Assembly (NCBI GenBank): GCA_946415795.1
Contig: CAMKTW010000026.1
Coordinates: 1 to 12,020 of the forward strand
Length of the DNA: 12,020 nt
Source of the DNA: an uncultured Bacteroidales bacterium
GTDB taxonomy: Bacteria; Bacteroidota; Bacteroidia; Bacteroidales; UBA932
Reading direction: 5' to 3'
Shown in pieces: positions 1 through 8,022 of this stretch; position 1 is the first letter of the stretch; the number at the start of each line of letters is the position of its first letter. The notes under the pieces were generated by a model, which made no database searches, was not told where the DNA came from, and worked only from the letters and a program-made list of their open reading frames with translations. The position numbers were made by a program, and so were the translations under genes.

Positions 1-242
1 GGCCGCTCGCGCAGTATGACCTTCTCCACGAAGAATGGCGTTACGGGCAGGAAATAAACCTTGTCCGCAATACCTTCTGAAGTCTGCACCGTGGCGATGT
101 TGGGATTTATGAGGACGGTCTCGATGCCCTCTTCGCGCAGCGCCTTGAGCGCCTGGCTGCCACTGTAGTCAAATTCACCGGCCTGACCGATCTTGAGGGC
201 TCCTGAGCCCAGAACAAGCACTTTCTTGATTGTTGTATCCAT
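1..242 (-). CDS. carB: Carbamoyl-phosphate synthase large subunit, N-terminal fragment
   Basis: Only the first 80 or so codons are present; the gene continues past the left edge. CarB uses ammonia supplied by CarA, with bicarbonate and two ATP, to make carbamoyl phosphate in the cytoplasm for pyrimidines and arginine. The fragment starts at an ATG (240-242) and reads MDTTIKKVLVLGSGALKIGQ, followed by the family signature AGEFDYSGSQALKALREEG and then NPNIATVQTSEG, the start of the first ATP-grasp half. From memory, the ALKIGQAGEFDYSGSQ form resembles the eukaryotic CAD-type synthase more than the usual PIVIGQACEFDYSGTQ form of E. coli. The start lies 6 nt after the carA stop, so the two are surely cotranscribed. 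The identification is firm for the part seen; nothing can be said about the second half or the allosteric domain. Confidence 0.95.
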   Translation of the reverse strand, partial: MDTTIKKVLVLGSGALKIGQAGEFDYSGSQALKALREEGIETVLINPNIATVQTSEGIADKVYFLPVTPFFVEKVILRER

Positions 243-248
243 AGCGAC

Positions 249-1340
249 TTAGAGCATTGAGACAAATTTACTGAAGAGGAACTGGGTGTCCAGAGGGCCG
301 CTGGAGGCCTCGGGATGGAACTGTACGGAGAAGAAGGGCTTGCTCTTGTGATGGATCCCTTCGTTTGTACCGTCGTTAAGATTCTTGAACCAGGGCTCCC
401 AATCGCTGCCGATGGTGGAGTCGTCCACCGCAAAACCGTGATTCTGGGAGGTGATGAAGCAGCGCTCGGTGCCCGCCATCTGCACCGGCTGATTATGGCC
501 GCGGTGACCGTATTTAAGCTTGTAAGTCTTTGCACCCGCCGCCTTTGCCAGCAGCTGGTTGCCCATACAGATGCCGAAGATGGGGCGACCGAAGGCCATC
601 GACTCGCGGATATGCTCTATAGTGGCGCCGCAATAGTCGGGATTGCCCGGGCCGTTGGAGATGAAAAGGCCGTCCCAGTCGTTCATCGCAGGGTCCGCGT
701 TGAAGTCGTAGTCCCACGGTACGCGGATGATTTCGACTCCAGTGGCTATCAGGCAGCGGATGATGTTGTGCTTGATGCCGCAGTCTATCACGACCACCTT
801 CTTCCCCGCCCCTTCGCGATACCGGACAGGCTCCTTGCAGGAAACTTCCGCAATCAGGTTACGGGTGTTAGGGTCGTCCAGCTCTTTGGCGGGCTCATCC
901 CCCTCCATCACAATCTGCCCCAGCATAGAGCCGCAATCGCGCAGCTTCTGCGTCAGGGCGCGGGTATCTACCCCCCAGATGCCCGGGATACCCTCCCTGC
1001 GGAGCCATTCATCCAGGCTCATAGCAGCGCTCCAGTGGCTGAAATCTACAGACAGGTCACCGATGACGAGGCCGCGGACGTGAATCGATTCCGATTCAAA
1101 ACCGCGGAAGGTGCCGTCTGCATCACGCTCCATAAGCGGGACGCCGTAGTTGCCGATGAGAGGATACGTAACGCATAGTATCTGTCCCTGGAACGACGGG
1201 TCTGTGAGGGTTTCTGTGTAACCTACCATTGCGGTAGAAAAAACGGTCTCGCCGGATGCCGGGCGACTGGCGCCGAAAGCATATCCGCCGAAGACCGTTC
1301 CGTCTTCAAGAATTAGAGAGGCCTTTTTGTATGTTTTCAT
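249..1340 (-). CDS. carA: Carbamoyl-phosphate synthase small (glutaminase) subunit
   Basis: A 363-aa protein of normal length for CarA, which hydrolyses glutamine and passes ammonia to CarB. The N-terminal CPSase domain (about 1-150) carries GETVFSTAMVGYTETLTDPS and the GVDTRALTQKLR motif at 123-134. The C-terminal class I glutamine amidotransferase domain (about 180-363) carries ISNGPGNPDYC (227-237), the nucleophile elbow PIFGICMGNQLLAKAAG with catalytic Cys258, and VQFHPEAS with His342 and Glu344, so the triad is intact. PLIGNYGVP and SHWSA...DEWLRREGIPGIWGVDTR again recall the CAD-like type. The ATG shares one base with the stop of the aldolase gene upstream (TAATG), and carB follows after 6 nt. 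There is therefore no room for a dedicated carA promoter or leader outside the upstream coding sequence; any independent control would have to lie inside the aldolase gene. Confidence 0.97.
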   Translation of the reverse strand: MKTYKKASLILEDGTVFGGYAFGASRPASGETVFSTAMVGYTETLTDPSFQGQILCVTYPLIGNYGVPLMERDADGTFRGFESESIHVRGLVIGDLSVDFSHWSAAMSLDEWLRREGIPGIWGVDTRALTQKLRDCGSMLGQIVMEGDEPAKELDDPNTRNLIAEVSCKEPVRYREGAGKKVVVIDCGIKHNIIRCLIATGVEIIRVPWDYDFNADPAMNDWDGLFISNGPGNPDYCGATIEHIRESMAFGRPIFGICMGNQLLAKAAGAKTYKLKYGHRGHNQPVQMAGTERCFITSQNHGFAVDDSTIGSDWEPWFKNLNDGTNEGIHHKSKPFFSVQFHPEASSGPLDTQFLFSKFVSML

Positions 1341-2638
1341 TATTTCACATTGAAAGCGATTCTAAGTTCGTCAATCTCCTTGTTTGTGATGGGTTTGAGC
1401 TCGCCTATCGCGGTAGCCATTACAAGCGAGTGGGCGCTGAACTCTGCCACCTCAAGATAGTCGAAGGTCTGCATCAGCTTGTCACCTGTCACCATAAAGC
1501 AATCGTTATCGACGATAATTGCCCGGTTATGGGAGAGGATGTCCGCTACTTTGTCCGGATTCTCGTAATGTTCGTTGAATGCCAGTCTCGGTACATCCTT
1601 GAGGAATATCCAGCTCTCCGGGATGGTGCGCACGTCAAACTTCTTCCCGGAAACGGCAAAAGCCATAAGGTTGGGAGTCTGGGTGGTGATTATGGAGTTG
1701 ATATGGGGGCACTTCTGATAGATGCGCTGATGCATCGCCACGCCACGGCTGGGAAGTTTGCCAGCCTCCGCCATACCATCGCGGACCTGCACTATATCCT
1801 CACGCTGCATATCCCAGCGGGGCTTGCCGGTCGCCGTGATCAGGAAATCGTTGCCGCGCCAGCGCATAGAGACGGTGCCGTATGTAGATATCATCAGGCC
1901 CTGTTCGCAGGAACGGCGGATCATAGTGCACATCTGCTCGCGCAGGTCCCGCTCGTCGCTGGGATGCTCCACATCCATAAAATGGAGAATGTTGTGCGGT
2001 ATGCGGCGGTGGAAATCGTCTATCTGAGCATCTGTCAAGGTATTGATGCCGCCCAGGTGATTGGCGTTGATGATGGTGCGGCAGCAGAATTCAAGAGTCT
2101 CGAAACGCTGGTATGCGTCCATCAGGTCGGTGCCGCCCAGCACGATTCCGTGGTTCTCGAGAATCACGCAGCGGTATTTCTCATCCTCGAACACCTTGGA
2201 AATCTTGGCGCCCAGCTCCTCGCTGCCGGGGCAGGCGTAAGGGGCGTAGCCTATCTCGCCGCATATATCCTTGGCCTGCGGAATGATATTGGTGTTAGGA
2301 ATCTTGTGGGCTATGCTGAAAGCCACCAATCCCGGAGGATGCGCGTGGATAATGGCGCGTATTTCCGGACGGGTGTTGTATATAGCCCTGTGGAAAGGGT
2401 ATTCTGAAGAGGGCTTGTGAGGACCGATAATCTCGCCGTCTCTGGTAACCCTCATTATGTCGTTGGGGGTGAGGGTTCCCTTGTCTATGGCGGAAGGTGT
2501 GATCCAGATGTCGCCGTTGTCGTCCCTGATTGATACATTGCCACCGGAGGTGGTGGTCATTCCGCTGCGGTAGATGCGCTTGATGATGACGGCAATCTGC
2601 TCTGCGGGATGCATGAAATTAACGTCTAGCTGCTTCAT
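1340..2638 (-). CDS. Tandem class II aldolase/adducin-family protein with a degenerate second domain
   Basis: A 432-aa cytoplasmic protein (no signal peptide) built from two copies of the class II aldolase/adducin fold (FucA/AraD family), about 10-220 and 229-432. The first copy has the expected active-site set: SGGNVS (31-36), Glu79 in SSEYPFH, the metal ligands His98 and His100 in IIHAHPPGLVAF, and His163 in ENHGIVLGG. The second copy aligns well (SRGVAMHQRIY, SIITTQTPNLMAF, IIVDNDCFMVTG), but these positions have become Gly299, Thr318, Gln320 and Asp379, so it cannot bind the metal in the usual way. Family members cleave or epimerise phosphorylated ketoses such as L-fuculose 1-phosphate or L-ribulose 5-phosphate; the substrate here cannot be read from sequence. 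The start overlaps the stop of the GH36-like gene by 4 nt (ATGA). A scaffold or regulatory role for the second half is inference. Confidence 0.88.
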   Translation of the reverse strand: MKQLDVNFMHPAEQIAVIIKRIYRSGMTTTSGGNVSIRDDNGDIWITPSAIDKGTLTPNDIMRVTRDGEIIGPHKPSSEYPFHRAIYNTRPEIRAIIHAHPPGLVAFSIAHKIPNTNIIPQAKDICGEIGYAPYACPGSEELGAKISKVFEDEKYRCVILENHGIVLGGTDLMDAYQRFETLEFCCRTIINANHLGGINTLTDAQIDDFHRRIPHNILHFMDVEHPSDERDLREQMCTMIRRSCEQGLMISTYGTVSMRWRGNDFLITATGKPRWDMQREDIVQVRDGMAEAGKLPSRGVAMHQRIYQKCPHINSIITTQTPNLMAFAVSGKKFDVRTIPESWIFLKDVPRLAFNEHYENPDKVADILSHNRAIIVDNDCFMVTGDKLMQTFDYLEVAEFSAHSLVMATAIGELKPITNKEIDELRIAFNVK

Positions 2639-4620
2639 TTGCGTTTATACTTGATTAGTATAGTTGTGCGGGGCTCCTGAAGGCGGATACGATAGCCGGC
2701 TGAAAGCTGCGAACCACGAACTGTCTCAACCTCTTTGGTATCGCAGTCGTAAAGCTCGTAAAGAGCGTTGGGATCGACCCCCTTGAAAGCCGCTGCAAAT
2801 GTAACATTTTCTGACAAACTTCTTCTGATAGCAAGAATAATTCCGCTGCCGTCGGCAGGATTGTGCCACTGCTCAACTATCCAGCGGTCGTCGTGACGCT
2901 GGGCGGTAGTTCCGATAAGGGGATAATAATCGCACAGCAGATATCGTCCGGCATCATTGTAATCCACAAGACACTCCTGCATCTGACCGCCGTTGGTATT
3001 ACGGCCAAACAGATTGAAACTGCTGGTGAACGTGCCGCCGAAGCGGGAGCGGGCACCGTAGGGATCGCTGTCCATTGTCACCATTCCGGCCAGCGGGATG
3101 TACTGAAGCAGGGCGTACAGCTGGCACTGTGCCATTTCCGGAGATAGTCCGCGGCCGAAACCAATTGCGGACGATCGGGAGACGGCCTCAAGGTCAAGGC
3201 GCTTACCGGCGGCCGTGGCATCTATGGTGCAATTGGGGAACTTACCGGCGATATAATCCAGGAACCTGTAAAGGCCCGCCACATACTTCATCTCCACCAA
3301 CCCGGCGCGGTCCACACCGTCAGCAAGATCCCAGTAGCGGGACAGGTCGCCGCCGAAATCGCACACCAGGCCGTCGATCCCCTCACGTGACATCATTTCG
3401 CCCACATATTTGCACAGCGCATCCACAGCCTTTGGCTGGGAGAAATCGAACACATAGCCCATCTTCTTGCCACCCGGCAGCAAGTAATCGGGGAACTTAT
3501 TTGCCACCGGGCTACCCTTTGCAATCTCCTCCACATCCAGGCGGACTACCAGCTTGGAACCGTATCTGTGAATCAGATTCGATACCGGGTTGAGCCCGTC
3601 GGGGAACATCTCCTCCCCCGGGGACCAGTCGCCGGCAGCCGGGTACCACCCCTCCTCCATAACAAAGGCCTCCGGCACCAGGCCGAGCTGCTTGTAGCGC
3701 ATAACGGTGGCAAGGGCCATATCCTGGTCCAGACATTGATTCCCGGTACACGGGGCGGGGTTGCCAAGGTCAAAGCCACCAACTGTCCTGACCGGAGCCT
3801 TAGGGCAGTGATGTGCAAGGATAAACCTGCGCAGGGCGTTCTGTCCGTCGGCGGCATCAGACCCATTCCAGAAGATTGTGGCCACCAGCGGTGTACGCAC
3901 CTCCTCCCCCGGCTTGAGATAAAAGTTGGCCTTCTCCAGTCCGGCAAACATCCTGTATTCTATGCTGGTGACACCTGTAAGGCGGGCATTCCACCGGCCT
4001 GTCCAGCCAATCGCCATCACCACCCCGGCGTCAGCCTCCCGGGAGATAACGTTATAATACGGGAGAGATGTCCCGCAGGAAGAGAGCCCGCGTTCCGGCG
4101 TAAACTCCATCAGCACCCCGGCCCTGAGGTCTTTCTCTTCTGTGGTGAAATCATCACGGGTCCCGTTCCAACCGGTGGTCCATCGCGCCGTGAAGCCGTT
4201 TGCAGAGGGTTCATTTACCTTATAATCCGCCACCCTCAACACCGCGATCTTACTGGTGTTGTAGCGGGAGATATTCTTAAACTTTAACGTCCACTCCACC
4301 GCCTTGCTGCCGGTGTACCCCTTGACGTCACAGGTGACACGTACCACATTGGTCGGGTCGGTCCAGGATACTGTGTAGGCCACCACCCCCTTGGCAGATG
4401 AGAGCTTCTTCTTGCTGAAGTGCCATTCCGTAATATACTTGCCGCTGCTTATCTCTTCATAAGCAAAAGAGAAAGGCGGCACCTTGCCCTGTGCGAAGTA
4501 TGTATTTATCCACTTGTCGGGATTCTCGATACCGTTGCGGGAGATAACCGCCTGCGCCGATGCACGGCCTCCGCTAAGCAGTGCCGCACATATAATTACC
4601 AAAGACAGAACCTTTCTCAT
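2635..4620 (-). CDS. Secreted GH36-like protein, probable catalytic pseudoenzyme
   Basis: A 661-aa protein with a Sec signal peptide (about 1-22, ending ASAQA) and no lipobox, so periplasmic or exported. It is an obvious full-length paralogue of the next gene upstream: an N-terminal beta-sandwich about 25-270 (IENPDKWIN...VPPFSF, VRTP, ALRRFILAHH), the barrel about 280-560 and a C-terminal beta domain. The barrel pocket is altered. FWLDAGW has become FVMEEGW (319-325), VWFEPERV has become VRLDVEEI (359-366), and YRQDFN has become LVCDFG with the nucleophile-position Asp421 kept. CASGGRR has become TAAGKR, and the acid/base segment WRTDYSYGE is replaced by a shorter GFGRGLSPE, so that Asp is gone. 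The frame is open throughout, so this is not decay by frameshift. A carbohydrate-binding or partner-subunit role, or a new specificity, is inferred. Its start overlaps the upstream stop by 4 nt. Confidence 0.85.
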   Translation of the reverse strand: MRKVLSLVIICAALLSGGRASAQAVISRNGIENPDKWINTYFAQGKVPPFSFAYEEISSGKYITEWHFSKKKLSSAKGVVAYTVSWTDPTNVVRVTCDVKGYTGSKAVEWTLKFKNISRYNTSKIAVLRVADYKVNEPSANGFTARWTTGWNGTRDDFTTEEKDLRAGVLMEFTPERGLSSCGTSLPYYNVISREADAGVVMAIGWTGRWNARLTGVTSIEYRMFAGLEKANFYLKPGEEVRTPLVATIFWNGSDAADGQNALRRFILAHHCPKAPVRTVGGFDLGNPAPCTGNQCLDQDMALATVMRYKQLGLVPEAFVMEEGWYPAAGDWSPGEEMFPDGLNPVSNLIHRYGSKLVVRLDVEEIAKGSPVANKFPDYLLPGGKKMGYVFDFSQPKAVDALCKYVGEMMSREGIDGLVCDFGGDLSRYWDLADGVDRAGLVEMKYVAGLYRFLDYIAGKFPNCTIDATAAGKRLDLEAVSRSSAIGFGRGLSPEMAQCQLYALLQYIPLAGMVTMDSDPYGARSRFGGTFTSSFNLFGRNTNGGQMQECLVDYNDAGRYLLCDYYPLIGTTAQRHDDRWIVEQWHNPADGSGIILAIRRSLSENVTFAAAFKGVDPNALYELYDCDTKEVETVRGSQLSAGYRIRLQEPRTTILIKYKRK

Positions 4621-6668
4621 TCTTTCACATATTTAATAAGGATGGAATCGGGAGCCTCGTCCAGAGCAAGCACAAAACCGTTCATCATATCCCCGCCGTA
4701 CATCTCGCGGGTGGTACCGGTATTGCAGTCGGTCACAATATAGGTACCGTTGGGGCTGAGGGCCTGCAGGTCCACAGCATACCGTTTCTGGGTGCAGTCG
4801 GGACGGCGGAAACCTACCACATAGCCGCTGCCGTCGGAGGGATCGTGAAGCTGGTATGCCACCCAGATTTTGGAGGATGTGATATCGCCGAAACCGGACA
4901 GCGGGTAGTAATCTTTCAGATAGTATGGCCGGATGGCCTTGTACTCTTCATAAACGCGCTTCATCTCCCGTGAATCCTGACCGCCGCTCATCATAGCAAA
5001 ATTCATAACCATTGCGCTGCAGTAACTGGAGCGGGAGTTATAGAAGTCGGTCTCATACAAACCGGTGCCGCTCAGCGGGAGGAACAAGTTAAGGCCATAG
5101 GTCTGGCACTGATAGCCGAGCGGCTCGCCATAGCTGTAATCAGTACGCCAGAGGGGAGTCGCACGGGATGTGGTCTCCAAGTCCAGGCGCCTGCCGCCGG
5201 AGGCGCAGTTGTCTATCTGCAGGTTGGGGAAACGCTTCTCAAGATAGTCCCAATATTTGTAGAGCCCTTCTATATACTTCATTTCGGTGATGCCCCGGCG
5301 CCCCTTCTCATCGTTCGCAGCCCAGAACTCTGCCAACCGTCCGGTGTTGAAGTCCTGCCGGTAATGGTCTATGCCGTTGATCTCTATGAAGTCTCCGATA
5401 TATTTGCACAGCCAGTCCACAGCCTTGTCGTCGGCCAGGTTAAACAAATCGTAGCCCTCTTCGCCCGGCAGGTGCAGCATAAATTCGGGGTGCTCTGTGG
5501 CAAACCTGGTGCCTTTCACCACCCTCTCAGGCTCGAACCATACCATAAATTCGGCGCCGAAGGAGTGCATCAGGTTGGACATATTCACAAAGCCGTCGGG
5601 GAAGCGCTCGCTGTCGCACACCCAGTCGCCGACCTCATACCATCTGAAATCACCATTAAAGTGGTTGCCCTCCGGAGTGGTGTACCACCCTGCGTCCAGC
5701 CAGAAGCCATCCGGCATAATGTCAAACTGTTTATAACGGCGCACTATGGCCCGGGCCAGCTCATCTGTAAGACAGGTATATTCGTTGCAGGGACTGGGAT
5801 CGCCCCAGTCAAGGCCGCCCAGCAGCGGAGCCCAGGGCTTGCCGTCTTTCTTGCGGGAGTGGTGCGCGAGGACAAAGCGGCGGAAAGCGTTGTGCCCGGA
5901 CATTGCCTCTTTCCCCTGCCAGAACAACAGGGAGGTCATCGGAGTGCGTACCGACTCCCCGGCCTTGAGAAAGAAGTCTGCATCTTTGAGGCCGGCCTCT
6001 ATCAGGCACTGCCCCTTTTCCACCTTGAAAGAGGCCTTCCAGTCACCTGACCAGCCGATGGAAAAGAGAGCGCCGCATCCTGCACCGACCGCGGTAACGT
6101 TAAAGAACGGCAGCGAGACATAATCGGAAGAACGACCTCTCATCGTTTCCAAATTCACGCTTCCCCCTTCATTCAAAGGTTCCTCCACTACCGCAAAGTC
6201 GTCTGGCTCGGCGTCACTGCCTTTGCAACGGCGCAAAAGATAACTTGCTGCCTCCTTCTCCTTTAAGGTGAAATCGGCAGACTTTATGTTCTTTATCTGG
6301 CCAGTCTTGCCATTGCCGCCATTGTCAAAGCGCAGCACCCATTCCACAGCCGTATGACCGGTGTATCCCGTTACGAGCGCGGTAACCTTGAGGCCGCTCT
6401 TTTTATCCCTGTAGGATATTTCCCAGCAGACACTGCCCGGCTCCTTGGCCGTAACTTTCTTTTTGTCATATTCCCAGCCTTTTATGAACTTGGCGCTTGG
6501 GACACCGTCCAGTTCGAAAGAGAACGGCGGGACAGCCCCTTTTGCAAAGGCGGCATTAATCCACTTTTCCGGATTCTCAATGTTTTTCCTGGCAAGCGGC
6601 GCCTGTGCCCGCCCTGTCAGGGCAAGCAACACCGCCAAAAGTGTAAATATCAGTCTAGTTCTTCTCAT
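4617..6668 (-). CDS. Secreted GH36-family alpha-galactosidase (melibiase), complete
   Basis: A 683-aa exported glycosidase of the GH36/melibiase type, which removes terminal alpha-galactosyl residues with retention of configuration. The start is set at the ATG at 6666-6668 because it opens a clean signal peptide (MRRTRLIFTLLAVLLALTGR, cleaved near AQA-PL); the reading frame stays open 24 codons further upstream, but only with an unlikely N-terminus inside the preceding gene. Order: beta-sandwich about 25-275, barrel about 283-590, C-terminal beta domain to 683. Motifs seen are GFWLDAGWY (321-329), MVWFEPERV (375-383), IDHYRQDFN with predicted nucleophile Asp439, DNCASGGRRLD (486-496), and PLWRTDY with predicted acid/base Asp510. 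Sub-specificity is not certain, since other alpha-glycosides are handled by relatives. It overlaps the upstream GH36 gene by 14 nt and the downstream one by 4 nt. Confidence 0.9.
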   Translation of the reverse strand: MRRTRLIFTLLAVLLALTGRAQAPLARKNIENPEKWINAAFAKGAVPPFSFELDGVPSAKFIKGWEYDKKKVTAKEPGSVCWEISYRDKKSGLKVTALVTGYTGHTAVEWVLRFDNGGNGKTGQIKNIKSADFTLKEKEAASYLLRRCKGSDAEPDDFAVVEEPLNEGGSVNLETMRGRSSDYVSLPFFNVTAVGAGCGALFSIGWSGDWKASFKVEKGQCLIEAGLKDADFFLKAGESVRTPMTSLLFWQGKEAMSGHNAFRRFVLAHHSRKKDGKPWAPLLGGLDWGDPSPCNEYTCLTDELARAIVRRYKQFDIMPDGFWLDAGWYTTPEGNHFNGDFRWYEVGDWVCDSERFPDGFVNMSNLMHSFGAEFMVWFEPERVVKGTRFATEHPEFMLHLPGEEGYDLFNLADDKAVDWLCKYIGDFIEINGIDHYRQDFNTGRLAEFWAANDEKGRRGITEMKYIEGLYKYWDYLEKRFPNLQIDNCASGGRRLDLETTSRATPLWRTDYSYGEPLGYQCQTYGLNLFLPLSGTGLYETDFYNSRSSYCSAMVMNFAMMSGGQDSREMKRVYEEYKAIRPYYLKDYYPLSGFGDITSSKIWVAYQLHDPSDGSGYVVGFRRPDCTQKRYAVDLQALSPNGTYIVTDCNTGTTREMYGGDMMNGFVLALDEAPDSILIKYVKE

Positions 6669-8022
6669 ATCTGTATAGTATCGAATCGGGGGCATCCTCA
6701 AGTGTGATTGTAAAATGCTGCAGATCGGCACCGAGCACATCCAGCCGGTCGCCCGTGTTGCAGTTCACCAGCAGATATCTATCAGAAGGCGCCATACCGT
6801 GCAGATCTACCGAATATGTTTTCTCCTTGCAGTCGGGGCGGCGGAAAGCGAATACATAGCCGGTGTGAGTCTGGGGGTCATCCAGCTGATACGCCAGCCA
6901 CATATCGGCCGGGGTCACGTCGCCAAGTCCGCTCAGAGGGTAAAAATCTTTCAGGAAATATTCCCGCACAGCTTTGAATTCGTCGTAAACACGGCGGATA
7001 TCAGCGGCGTCATAACCGCCCTGGAGCACAGGGATGTGAGCCACCATCGCACTGGAATAACCGCTGCGGGAGGTGTAGAAGTCTGTATTGTAGCAGGCTG
7101 TCCCGCTCTGCGGCAGGAACATATTGATGCCGTAGGTCTGGCACTGGTAGCCGAGGGGCTCTCCATAGCCGTAGTCTGTGCGCCAGAGCGGCACGGAGCG
7201 GGATATGGTCTCAAGGTCGATGCGGCGGCCGCCGGACGCGCAGTTGTCTATGCGGAGTCCGGGGAAGCGGTTCAGCAGATAATCCCAGTACTTGTAAAGC
7301 CCTTCGATGTATTTCATCTCTGTGACCCCGCGGCGGTCAGCGCCGTCGGCAGCCGCCCAGTACAGATCCACGAAATCCAGGTTGAAATCCTGCCGGTAGT
7401 GGTCTATTCCGTTAGCCTCCATCAAGTCACCGATGTACTTGCACAGATAGTCACGTGCAGTGTCATCGGCAAGGTTGAATACCTGACGCTCGCGGTCGGG
7501 ACGGTCCAGCCGGTAGGCCTCAATCATATCTGCAGTGAGACTGTCGCTCATTTTATAGACATCCTTCACCACAGAGAGGTCGCCCAGTCGCAGCATATAT
7601 TCCGGATGCTCTGTGGCGAACTTGCTGCCCAGAGTCACCCGCTCCGGCTCAAACCACACCATAAACTGCGATCCGTAGCTGTGCATCAGGTTGGACATAT
7701 TGACAAAGCCGTCAGGATAGCGCTCGCGGTCCACCACCCAGGTACCTACCGACGGCCATCCAAACTGACCGTTGAACACCGGACCCGTGGGAGGTTCGTA
7801 CCATCCCGCATCCAGCCAGAACACCTCGGGCATAATATCCAGCTGCCTGTGACGCTGCACTATACCGCGGGCCAGAAGGTCGGTCAGGCAGGTATATTCG
7901 TTGCACGGAGCGGGGTCGCCATAGTCCAGGCCGCTGCGGTTGAGGGTGGCCTCGGCGCGGGCAGGCAATGCAGCAGCCAATATGACGGCCATTGCCAGTA
8001 TAAAGTCGAGTCGCTTCATCAT
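6655..8022 (-). CDS. Secreted GH36-family glycosidase lacking the N-terminal beta-sandwich
   Basis: A 455-aa exported protein. After the signal peptide (about 1-23, ALPARAEA) only a few residues precede the barrel, which begins at GLDYGDPAPCNEYTCL (31-46). That point corresponds to about residue 285 of the 683-aa paralogue downstream, so the whole N-terminal beta-sandwich is absent. The catalytic set is complete: VFWLDAGWY (67-75), MVWFEPERV (121-129), IDHYRQDFN with predicted nucleophile Asp212, DNCASGGRRID (259-269), and PLWRTDY with predicted acid/base Asp283. A polar segment at about 146-180 (KMSDSLTADMIEAYR...) is about 20 residues longer than in the paralogue. The C-terminal beta domain is present. 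The first Met (8022) overlaps the GH13 stop by 4 nt (ATGA). It is likely an active alpha-galactosidase or related enzyme, but GH36 enzymes normally carry the missing domain, so its oligomeric state and specificity may differ. Confidence 0.88.
   Translation of the reverse strand: MMKRLDFILAMAVILAAALPARAEATLNRSGLDYGDPAPCNEYTCLTDLLARGIVQRHRQLDIMPEVFWLDAGWYEPPTGPVFNGQFGWPSVGTWVVDRERYPDGFVNMSNLMHSYGSQFMVWFEPERVTLGSKFATEHPEYMLRLGDLSVVKDVYKMSDSLTADMIEAYRLDRPDRERQVFNLADDTARDYLCKYIGDLMEANGIDHYRQDFNLDFVDLYWAAADGADRRGVTEMKYIEGLYKYWDYLLNRFPGLRIDNCASGGRRIDLETISRSVPLWRTDYGYGEPLGYQCQTYGINMFLPQSGTACYNTDFYTSRSGYSSAMVAHIPVLQGGYDAADIRRVYDEFKAVREYFLKDFYPLSGLGDVTPADMWLAYQLDDPQTHTGYVFAFRRPDCKEKTYSVDLHGMAPSDRYLLVNCNTGDRLDVLGADLQHFTITLEDAPDSILYRYEKN

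Noticed and set aside
315..1178. A 287-codon plus-strand frame, and another at 1256-2407
   Set aside because: They are antisense to carA and the aldolase gene; there are no motifs and no plausible signals.
2635..4620. Reading the degenerate GH36-like gene as a pseudogene
   Set aside because: The frame is uninterrupted, the signal peptide and all domains are present, and the start and stop overlaps with its neighbours are maintained; it is better described as a pseudoenzyme.
6669..6740. Upstream extension of the complete GH36 gene to an ATG at 6740
   Set aside because: It would add 24 residues (MCSVPICSILQS...) in front of a perfect signal peptide and lie inside the preceding gene; the ATG at 6668 is the better start.
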